Below are positions 1-4,375 of a stretch of DNA of 5,989 nucleotides, piece by piece. The stretch's first letter is position 1. Every line of letters starts with the position of its first letter. The notes below the pieces were generated by a model. It did no database searches. It had not been told where the DNA came from and saw only the letters and a list, made by a program, of their open reading frames with translations. The position numbers and the translations under genes are program-made. Where the stretch lies: NCBI GenBank assembly GCA_016840025.1, contig JAEOTF010000140.1, forward strand, positions 1 through 5,989, written 5' to 3'. Source of the DNA: Candidatus Hodarchaeota archaeon (GTDB taxonomy: Archaea > Asgardarchaeota > Heimdallarchaeia > Hodarchaeales > YT1-039).

Positions 1-567
1 ATTATCAGAATCTTTTACAAACTCGGTTCGTACCATTTCAGGGTAAATATGGAGAGCTATGGATGTTTCGAAGTAAGCACTGTGCCCAGGAATTTTTTCA
101 TCAATTACAAGGTTGTATGCTCTTTTTGGAAGAAAATCCCAATAGTTTGCAAAGAAGATGTTGATATTAAACTTCTTTCTTAGAATAATGACAGCTGTAG
201 AGAGAGTTTCAAAGTTACCTCCATGACCATTTAGGAGTAATATATTTTTTATACTATGTTTCATCAAACTTTCACAAACGTCATTAAGAAGATTAATAAG
301 GGTTTTAGGATTGAGACTTAGAGTTCCAGGAAAATTCATGTGATGATATGAGATACCGAATGGTATAGGTGGTGTGATAAGGATTTTCGGATATAATTTC
401 TGAGCTACCTTTTCAGCTATATAAAACACAGAAGCTGTATCATTTTTAAAAGGAAGATGAGGTCCATGTTGTTCCGTTGATCCAATAGGAACAAAAACCA
501 TTTTCACAACATCTTTAATCTTGTTAAACTCTTTCCAAGTCATATCTGAAAGATTACATTTTTTCAA
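1..567 (-). CDS. Creatininase-family amidohydrolase, partial (C-terminus beyond window edge)
   Basis: Conceptual translation of the minus strand gives 189 residues running off the left edge without a stop. Family hallmarks are clear: PIGSTEQHGPHLP at residues 27-39 (metal-ligand-type E32 and H34), NDT at 42-44 (D43), LNGHGGN at 112-118 (H115), and HSAYFETS at 162-169, where relatives usually read HAGxxETS. The family (creatininase, MftE, FAPy deformylase ArfB) consists of cytosolic metal-dependent amide hydrolases, commonly about 230-260 residues, so the missing part should be short. The substrate cannot be told: creatinine hydrolysis itself is not implied. The TTG at 565-567 is chosen because GTGATC lies 4 bases upstream and the upstream frame is closed by a TGA; ATG at 541-543 (residue 9) is the alternative. 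It lies downstream of the reductase gene on the same strand, but a strong terminator separates them. Family assignment is firm, function open. Confidence 0.9.
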   Translation of the reverse strand, partial: MKKCNLSDMTWKEFNKIKDVVKMVFVPIGSTEQHGPHLPFKNDTASVFYIAEKVAQKLYPKILITPPIPFGISYHHMNFPGTLSLNPKTLINLLNDVCESLMKHSIKNILLLNGHGGNFETLSTAVIILRKKFNINIFFANYWDFLPKRAYNLVIDEKIPGHSAYFETSIALHIYPEMVRTEFVKDSDN

Positions 568-599
568 TGGTGATCACTTAATATTTATTCCAATCAGGC

Positions 600-607
600 A
601 ATATATC
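600..607 (-). promoter_or_regulatory. Possible TATA box for the creatininase-family gene
   Basis: On the minus strand the sequence reads AGAAGATATATTGCC, an A-rich stretch followed by a TATA-like GATATATT about 35 bases before the TTG start. It lies just beyond the upstream terminator, where a new promoter would be needed. With the usual 25-27 base spacing the transcript would be almost leaderless, which sits awkwardly with the GTGATC ribosome-binding site; starting at the ATG at 543 would give a normal leader. Weak, by position and composition only. Confidence 0.3.
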
Positions 608-617
608 TTCTATTTTG

Positions 618-665
618 TAAAAAAAATATTAGTTCATACTATAAAATGATAGCTTCAGAACTAAT
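618..665 (-). terminator. Stem-loop and T-run terminator after the aldo/keto reductase
   Basis: Read on the minus strand, ATTAGTTC (665-658) pairs perfectly with GAACTAAT (635-628), and an inner stem CTAT/ATAG (652-649 with 642-639) closes a six-base loop. Two bases after the stem comes a run of eight T (626-619). This is the shape of a factor-independent terminator and lies about 30 bases past the reductase stop codon. It suggests that the reductase and the creatininase-family gene are separate transcripts despite sharing a strand. Archaea often terminate on the T-run alone; here both elements are present. Confidence 0.75.
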
Positions 666-696
666 GGATGCATTTTGTGCTCCCGCTCTCCCAAAA

Positions 697-1884
697 CTAC
701 CAAAACAAAAATTGTCGTTTGCTAAAAACTTGATCCACTTTTTTCATTTCCTCGGGTATATCAATTTTTTGGGGGCATTTCTCCATGCACCAACCACATC
801 CAGTGCATGTTGCTGCGTTACCATTGGGATTATTAAGATTCACTTTCTTCTTTGATTTCTGTAGTTTTCCGTAAGCTCTTCTTATCATGAACCGTCGAAG
901 ACGATTCGTTTCCAAAGTAATGTTATTTAGACAAGCAAAATTCTGAGGAATATCGACACCATCTGGGCAAGGCATACAATACCCACACGCTGTACAGGGA
1001 ACAATAATTTTATTTCTAAACTCTTCAGACAGCCTTTCAATCACTTTCTGTTCTTGAGATGTTAAAGAGTTAATTCCAGACGTTTCAGCGCTTGCACAAT
1101 TTTCTTGAACCATCTTCTTCGTGTTCATTCCGCTCAGGACAACTGATATTTCGGGTTTATTCCACAAGAACTGAAGAGCCCAATCGACGGGTGTTCTTCT
1201 TTTTTCTGCTGTATTGATTATATTCAAAACTTCATGTGGCGGATTCACCAAAGTCCCCCCTTTGAGCGGCTCCATCACTACCACCGCAATACCTTTGTTG
1301 TATGCGTAGGATAATCCCTCTGTTGTTGCCTGAAGACCAGTATCCATATAATTATATTGGATTTGAGTAATATCCCAAGAAAAATAATCAATTATTTCTT
1401 TATATACGGGAAGAGTATCATGAAAAGAGAACCCGATACTATGAATTAGTCCTTCTTTCTTCGCCTTTTCCATTTTGTCAATGAGTCCAAGTCTTTTGAT
1501 TTTATTGAATTGGCCTTGATCCAATGAGTGAAATAAGTAACCATCTAAATAATCTGTTTGCAGTCTTTTCATTTGATTTTTTAGGTAATTGTCAAAATGT
1601 TTGGAGTTACGAACCATGAACATTGGTAACTTGGTCACTAAATAAACCCGCTCTCTATATCCGTCTTTGAGTGCTTTTCCGATGATTTTTTCGCTATCAC
1701 CCAGATGATATAGCCAAGCTGTGTCGAGGTAGTTAATGCCCAAATCGATTCCATAGCGAATTATCTCGATCGACTTATTTGTCTGGGCTCTTAGTTTATT
1801 GATTCTTCTTGAGGGTAATCTCATACAGCCGAACCCTAATGCTGAGACTTTCCAATCCAAAGACCCCATCTTACGATACTTCAA
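697..1884 (-). CDS. Aldo/keto reductase with C-terminal 2[4Fe-4S] ferredoxin domain
   Basis: This 395-residue protein is a TIM-barrel aldo/keto reductase (about residues 1-285) fused to a ferredoxin-like tail. The start reads RKMGSLDWKVSALGFGCMRLP, with the first strand and glycine-rich turn typical of the family. The catalytic tetrad appears complete: D54 and Y59 in LDTAWLY, K85 in TKLP, and H119 in FHSLD. The tail has CTACGYCMPCP (C297, C300, C303, C306) and CTGCGWCMEKCP (C360, C363, C366, C370), enough for two [4Fe-4S] clusters with the usual crossed ligation. This fused family is common in anaerobes; it probably couples NAD(P)H and ferredoxin-type electron flow to reduction of an unknown carbonyl, in the cytosol. 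The start is TTG (1884-1882), with only a weak GGGT-like site upstream; ATG at residue 6 is the alternative. It appears monocistronic, with a terminator downstream and a divergent gene upstream. Confidence 0.93.
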   Translation of the reverse strand: MKYRKMGSLDWKVSALGFGCMRLPSRRINKLRAQTNKSIEIIRYGIDLGINYLDTAWLYHLGDSEKIIGKALKDGYRERVYLVTKLPMFMVRNSKHFDNYLKNQMKRLQTDYLDGYLFHSLDQGQFNKIKRLGLIDKMEKAKKEGLIHSIGFSFHDTLPVYKEIIDYFSWDITQIQYNYMDTGLQATTEGLSYAYNKGIAVVVMEPLKGGTLVNPPHEVLNIINTAEKRRTPVDWALQFLWNKPEISVVLSGMNTKKMVQENCASAETSGINSLTSQEQKVIERLSEEFRNKIIVPCTACGYCMPCPDGVDIPQNFACLNNITLETNRLRRFMIRRAYGKLQKSKKKVNLNNPNGNAATCTGCGWCMEKCPQKIDIPEEMKKVDQVFSKRQFLFW

Positions 1885-1943
1885 TTACTTTACCCTTGAT
1901 CTATTGAGTTAATTCTAATTAATTGGAAAATAATTTTAAACCC

Positions 1944-1952
1944 AAAATATAA
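1944..1952 (-). promoter_or_regulatory. Possible TATA box for the aldo/keto reductase gene
   Basis: The minus strand reads TTATATTTT about 60 bases before the reductase start, which would give a leader of roughly 35 bases. A second AT-rich candidate, TTTAAAATTATT (1940-1929), lies closer. The G/C octamer at 1958-1965 is five bases upstream of TTATATTTT on this strand (read as GCGTGCGC), so it could be shared by both divergent promoters. Weak, based on composition and spacing. Confidence 0.3.
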
Positions 1953-1957
1953 TGGTA

Positions 1958-1975
1958 GCGCACGCTATATTAAAA
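1958..1975 (+). promoter_or_regulatory. Promoter: GCGCACGC octamer abutting a TATA-like box, for the 2059 gene
   Basis: GCGCACGC at 1958-1965 is followed without a gap by TATATTAAAA (1966-1975). The TATA element is about 93 bases before the ATG at 2059, so with standard archaeal spacing transcription would start near 1992 and leave a leader of about 65 bases. The octamer occupies the place of the TFB recognition element and recurs in the same position at 3623-3632 and 5633-5640. The recurrence makes the call firmer than the TATA sequence alone would. Confidence 0.6.
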
Positions 1976-1980
1976 AATAT

Positions 1981-2040
1981 TCAAATCGATACTTCAATCA
2001 ATACTTTAATCTAACTGAACAGCTACTTTAATTGATTTGA
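1981..2040 (+). repeat. Three short direct repeats framed by an inverted repeat, upstream of the 2059 gene
   Basis: ATACTTCAATC (1989-1999), ATACTTTAATC (2001-2011) and CTACTTTAATT (2023-2033) are near copies, spaced 12 and 22 bases apart, about one and two helical turns. They lie between the arms TCAAATCGAT (1981-1990) and ATTGATTTGA (2031-2040), which are complementary at 9 of 10 positions; the outer arms overlap the end repeats slightly. The block covers the predicted transcription start and leader of the 2059 gene, so an operator for a regulator is possible. In AT-rich DNA some of this could be chance. Confidence 0.35.
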
Positions 2041-2058
2041 TAAAGAAGATGAGTTTTG

Positions 2059-2730
2059 ATGACTGATCTTGCGATAAATAAAGCATTGCGTTTTCTAGAC
2101 TCTCTTCGTGTTGATGATACACGTTCAGAATATTATGAGGTGATAGAGAAAAACCATTCTGAATATAGGGTATATAAACAGAGTCAATATCTAATATCTA
2201 TTTTATTCAATCAAATCGGAAGAAAAGATCTCGTTCAAGCGATTAGAAGTAAACACCCGCCAGATGAGCGAGATAATGATCCTAGACGAAGGAAACATAA
2301 AGCATTTGATAGATTTTGCATACTTGAAGGCGATACGGAGAATTTCTATCTGGCAAAGAGAAGAAGCTCATCGTATAACGATGAATTAGCTTTAATAGCT
2401 TTATATTGGCTTGAAAGAGATAAACCTAAATCTGCAAATAGTCTGTGGAAGAAGTTATATTCTAAATATAATTCTGATACCGGTTTTTTAAGGATGGATA
2501 AAGCTGACTCAAAAAGAAATCTTTATCCTGTATATAAAGTAGCACTTCTTGGGATTCTCGCAAAACGAATGAAGAAAATGGCCGTAGTTAATAAAATACA
2601 AAATAACCTAAGAAGATGGCAACATCCATTAGGCGGTTGGGTTACTGATCATAGCAAAAAGCTTAGACCAGATGGAGTAGCAAATATCGAGACTACTGTT
2701 CTTTGTTCACTTACTCTATTACCAGATTAA
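2059..2730 (+). CDS. Hypothetical protein with alpha/alpha-toroid-like (prenyltransferase/terpene cyclase-type) repeats
   Basis: A 223-residue protein starting at ATG 2059 (TTG at 2056 is directly adjacent); the nearest ribosome-binding candidate is the weak GATGAG at 2049-2054. There is no signal peptide or membrane segment, so it is probably cytosolic. The C-terminus reads WQHPLGGWVTD then GVANIETTVLCSLTLL: the Q188 and GGW at 192-194 resemble a QW-type motif, and the asparagine plus helix resemble the repeat unit of alpha/alpha-toroid proteins (squalene cyclase, prenyltransferase beta). A similar unit appears earlier, with NDELALIALYWL around 107-118, TGFLRMD around 140-146 and YPVYKVALLGILAKRM around 154-169. 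At this length it can hold only two or three repeats, far short of a full toroid, and no DxDD cyclase motif is seen. So the fold is a guess and the function unknown. It is convergent with the 2986-3504 gene and has no obvious operon partner. Confidence 0.75.
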   Translation: MTDLAINKALRFLDSLRVDDTRSEYYEVIEKNHSEYRVYKQSQYLISILFNQIGRKDLVQAIRSKHPPDERDNDPRRRKHKAFDRFCILEGDTENFYLAKRRSSSYNDELALIALYWLERDKPKSANSLWKKLYSKYNSDTGFLRMDKADSKRNLYPVYKVALLGILAKRMKKMAVVNKIQNNLRRWQHPLGGWVTDHSKKLRPDGVANIETTVLCSLTLLPD

Positions 2731-2789
2731 ATATAATTAACATGCTCTACTTATGAATTAGTTATCGTTTTGGTAGTTGTTGATGCAAA

Positions 2790-2805
2790 CGCACACGTTT
2801 TAAAT
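2790..2805 (+). promoter_or_regulatory. Possible orphan promoter: CGCACACG followed by TTTTAAAT
   Basis: CGCACACG (2790-2797) directly abuts TTTTAAAT (2798-2805), the same arrangement as the promoters at 1958, 3623 and 5633, although the octamer differs in sequence. No open frame follows on this strand; a transcript would start near 2825 and run toward, then antisense to, the 2986-3504 gene. Either it drives a non-coding RNA or it is a chance match. Confidence 0.3.
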
Positions 2806-2812
2806 GTCTGTA

Positions 2813-2839
2813 AGGGGGAAGACCCCTCTAACACCCCTC
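2813..2839. repeat. G-run with two alternative C-run partners
   Basis: AGGGG at 2813-2817 can pair with CCCCT at 2823-2827 (five-base loop GAAGA) or with CCCCT at 2834-2838. CCCCTC occurs as a direct repeat at 2823-2828 and 2834-2839. This is an unusual G/C-rich patch in an AT-rich gap. The stems are only five pairs, so structure in vivo is uncertain. Confidence 0.4.
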
Positions 2840-2854
2840 GTTGTATCGGATAAT

Positions 2855-2870
2855 GCACACACTTTCTATA
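2855..2870 (+). promoter_or_regulatory. Possible second orphan promoter: GCACACAC followed by TTTCTATA
   Basis: GCACACAC (2855-2862) is an alternating purine-pyrimidine octamer directly followed by TTTCTATA (2863-2870). The predicted start would fall within the palindrome at 2882-2898. The AT box is a poorer TATA match than those of the real genes, and no gene follows. Weak. Confidence 0.2.
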
Positions 2871-2881
2871 GTTAGGGATGA

Positions 2882-2898
2882 TTTTCTAAGTTAGAAAA
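2882..2898. repeat. 17-base palindrome
   Basis: TTTTCTAA (2882-2889) and TTAGAAAA (2891-2898) are perfect inverted arms around a single G. A further pair, ATGAT (2878-2882) and ATCAT (2903-2907), lies just outside. The near-zero loop favours a dimeric protein-binding site over an RNA hairpin, although it could also help end transcription between the two convergent genes. Confidence 0.5.
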
Positions 2899-2929
2899 GA
2901 AGATCATATTTGAATTACTAAGCATTAAG

Positions 2930-2961
2930 GAAAAAGTCAACATATACCATGATTGTCATGG
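2930..2961 (-). terminator. Possible terminator for the 2986-3504 gene
   Basis: On the minus strand a perfect six-pair stem, CCATGA (2961-2956) with TCATGG (2952-2947), closes a three-base loop about 25 bases past the stop codon. A run of five T (2935-2931) follows, but 11 bases after the stem. The spacing is long for an intrinsic terminator of bacterial type; in archaea the T-run alone could suffice. Confidence 0.35.
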
Positions 2962-2985
2962 ATAAAGCAGAGTAATTCCATCCAT

Positions 2986-3504
2986 TCATGAGACGAATAA
3001 ATGAAAGTTTGTACTTTTTTTGGAATTTATAAAAGTATTTTCAGCTTCTATAATGTAATCTAAAAACTGATATTGTTGCTTTTCCTTAAGTACTAGTCCA
3101 AGTTTATGATAAAGCACTTTCAGAATCAAATTCTGGATTACGATGAAGGCTGGTCCAAATATATCATATAATTTTTTAGAAAATTCTGCCATCCTTTCAT
3201 CAGACTTTTTCCCTCTTAGAGACTTTATTTTCGTGACGTTTTGATTAATCGTTATGGTCTGGGGTAATCTATAAATATATAATAGTATTTCATCTATGGT
3301 TTCTTGCATGATTCTAAAGAATCTTAAGTTCTCGGTTTTTAGCGCACGCACAGAACGATAATCTAATTGATTTGATGAAAGCTTATTTATGTAGGTGGTT
3401 TTTCCTGTAAGGTTATTGGTAGTGTTAGCTTTAATTGGTGCCCAGTGATTCATTAACACTTTTTCAGTTTTTTGAAAGGTCATTGTTCCTGCTATTTTTT
3501 TCAT
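2986..3504 (-). CDS. Hypothetical protein, no recognised family
   Basis: A 172-residue frame that I do not recognise. It starts at ATG 3504-3502 with AAGTGAAGG ending six bases upstream, a good archaeal ribosome-binding site, and stops at TGA 2988-2986. It is basic and lysine-rich. A mixed N-terminal half (TNNLTGKTTYINKLSSNQ around 29-46) is followed by regions likely to be helical (about 59-80 and 101-160). Residues 116-139 (FGPAFIVIQNLILKVLYHKL and on) are the most hydrophobic stretch but contain N, K and H, so a buried or amphipathic helix is likelier than a membrane span. No catalytic motif, zinc ligands or clear DNA-binding motif is visible. It is divergent from the corrinoid/methyltransferase pair and shares its upstream region, a position where a regulator would sit, but nothing in the protein shows that. 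The ribosome-binding site and promoter support a real gene. Confidence 0.6.
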   Translation of the reverse strand: MKKIAGTMTFQKTEKVLMNHWAPIKANTTNNLTGKTTYINKLSSNQLDYRSVRALKTENLRFFRIMQETIDEILLYIYRLPQTITINQNVTKIKSLRGKKSDERMAEFSKKLYDIFGPAFIVIQNLILKVLYHKLGLVLKEKQQYQFLDYIIEAENTFINSKKSTNFHLFVS

Positions 3505-3519
3505 TTTTTTCCTTCACTT

Positions 3520-3535
3520 GTGCACTGGCGTGCAC
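3520..3535. repeat. Duplicated GTGCAC palindrome near the start of the 2986-3504 gene
   Basis: GTGCAC TGGC GTGCAC: two copies of a self-complementary hexamer four bases apart, so the block is both a direct and an inverted repeat. It lies 16-31 bases before the ATG at 3504 and overlaps the transcription start predicted from the TATA-like box at 3555-3566. A repressor operator or an RNA hairpin in the leader are both possible. Confidence 0.45.
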
Positions 3536-3554
3536 GACCAATAACTTGATTAAT

Positions 3555-3566
3555 TTAATATATTAA
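3555..3566 (-). promoter_or_regulatory. Possible TATA box for the 2986-3504 gene
   Basis: The minus strand reads CCTTAATATATTAAATTAA, with the TATA-like core about 55 bases before the ATG, giving a leader of about 30 bases. Unlike the plus-strand promoters in this window it has no G/C octamer against the box; only ACGCA occurs a few bases upstream. Moderate, by position and composition. Confidence 0.4.
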
Positions 3567-3622
3567 GGTCAATGCGTGATACAAGAATACAGTTCATCTA
3601 CAGATAATACCTTAACTGATTA

Positions 3623-3640
3623 GCGCACGCGCTTTAAATA
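3623..3640 (+). promoter_or_regulatory. Promoter: GCGCACGC octamer before TTTAAATA, for the corrinoid protein/methyltransferase pair
   Basis: GCGCACGC (3623-3630), extended by GC, runs into TTTAAATA (3633-3640), a good archaeal TATA box. The box begins 44 bases before the GTG start at 3677, so transcription should start near 3659 with a leader of about 18 bases that carries the GAGGT site at 3669-3673. This is the clearest promoter in the window and shares its octamer exactly with 1958-1965. Confidence 0.7.
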
Positions 3641-3653
3641 TTTATTATTCTTA

Positions 3654-3665
3654 CCTTATGTAAGG
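3654..3665. promoter_or_regulatory. Possible operator palindrome at the transcription start of the corrinoid protein gene
   Basis: CCTTA (3654-3658) and TAAGG (3661-3665) form perfect five-base arms around TG. The block straddles the transcription start predicted from TTTAAATA, where a bound protein would block initiation. Short arms make chance occurrence possible. Confidence 0.3.
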
Positions 3666-3676
3666 AATGAGGTAAA

Positions 3677-4327
3677 GTGAGCACAGGCATTCACGAGTTG
3701 GACGATATTATTACTACTTATGCAACCCTTGAAGATTCAAAAAAAATTGAAAATCTTGTTAGGAATGCGCTTTCTAAAGGCATTCCAGTTACAGATATAA
3801 TGGAGAAGGGATTAAGGGTTGGTTTAGAGGAAGTGGGAAAAAAATATGAAAAAGGTGAGTACTTCCTTTCTGAGCTTTTATTTGCTGCGTCGATCATGGA
3901 CGATGCTGTAAAAGTATTAAAACCGGAATTAAAAAAAAATGCGCCGAAGAATATAGGCTCTATAGTTTTAGGTACTATTCAAGGAGACATCCATGATATT
4001 GGCAAAAATGTTTTTAAATTATTAGCTATGTCAGCTGGATTTGAAGTTTTTGATCTTGATGTTGACGTAACAGCAGACATATTCATTGAAAAAATAAAGG
4101 AGACAAACGCTCCAATTCTTGGCATATCAGCGCTTTTAACTACCGTTTTACCTGAGATTAAAAAAGTAATAAAAATAATTAAAGAAGCTGGAATTCGGAA
4201 TAATGTAAAAATAATACTTGGAGGCAATGCGGTAACAAAAGAGTTTGCAGAGGAAGTAGATGCAGACATAGCAGCGTTAAATGCTGTTGAAGGAGTAAAT
4301 ATCTGTAAGAAATGGATGCATCTGTAA
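3677..4327 (+). CDS. Corrinoid (cobalamin-binding) methyltransferase protein, MtbC/MtaC/MtmC type
   Basis: A 216-residue cytosolic protein with the two-domain plan of methyltransferase corrinoid proteins. A helical cap domain (about 1-90) includes the conserved stretch GLEEVGKKYEKGEYFLSELL (49-68). A Rossmann-like B12 domain follows, with IQGDIHDIGKN at 101-111. D104-x-H106-x-x-G109 is the signature, H106 being the lower axial cobalt ligand. SALLTT (151-156) and LGGNAVT (181-187) supply the SxL and GG elements that hold the nucleotide tail. It shuttles a methyl group between the cobalt of its cofactor and methyltransferase partners. The partner is most likely the methyltransferase encoded 48 bases downstream, in the same operon. 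The start is GTG 3677 with GAGGT three bases upstream and AGGA at 3663-3666. Family certain; the substrate class (methylamine, methanol, methoxyl, thiol) cannot be read from it, so no symbol is given. Confidence 0.95.
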   Translation: MSTGIHELDDIITTYATLEDSKKIENLVRNALSKGIPVTDIMEKGLRVGLEEVGKKYEKGEYFLSELLFAASIMDDAVKVLKPELKKNAPKNIGSIVLGTIQGDIHDIGKNVFKLLAMSAGFEVFDLDVDVTADIFIEKIKETNAPILGISALLTTVLPEIKKVIKIIKEAGIRNNVKIILGGNAVTKEFAEEVDADIAALNAVEGVNICKKWMHL

Positions 4328-4360
4328 ATAAATGATATTTGTTTTTTTAAAATAATTAAG

Positions 4361-4365
4361 GGTGA
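4361..4365 (+). promoter_or_regulatory. Ribosome-binding site deciding the TTG start of the methyltransferase
   Basis: GGTGA, part of the archaeal GGTGATC consensus, ends ten bases before TTG 4376. No in-frame ATG occurs until residue 16, which is inside conserved family sequence, so the TTG start is well supported. Confidence 0.55.
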
Positions 4366-4375
4366 AACAAGAATT

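Larger units (their letters stand above)
2731..2985. other. Gene-free convergent intergenic region rich in promoter-like and palindromic signals
   Basis: About 255 bases between two converging genes. I see no credible coding sequence: the only small plus-strand frames are an eight-codon frame at 2949-2975 and shorter ones. It contains two G/C alternating motifs followed by AT-rich boxes (2790-2805 and 2855-2870), a G-run that can pair with either of two C-runs (2813-2839), a 17-base palindrome (2882-2898) and a short hairpin followed by a T-run on the minus strand (2930-2961). No strong T-run terminator for the upstream plus-strand gene is visible. Confidence 0.6.

Noticed and set aside
646..855. 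Plus-strand 69-codon open frame
   Set aside because: It lies antisense to the C-terminal iron-sulfur region of the reductase and the terminator; its translation is low in complexity and resembles no family.
2949..2975. Eight-codon plus-strand frame
   Set aside because: It begins inside a palindrome, has no ribosome-binding site and is too short to support.
3979..4269. Minus-strand 96-codon open frame
   Set aside because: It is fully inside the corrinoid protein gene, whose B12 motifs are unmistakable; the antisense translation has no family features.
4341..4357. T-run followed by an A/T block between corrinoid protein and methyltransferase genes, as an internal promoter or terminator
   Set aside because: There is no stem and no G/C octamer, and the genes are only 48 bases apart in a functionally linked pair, so operon read-through is the simpler view.
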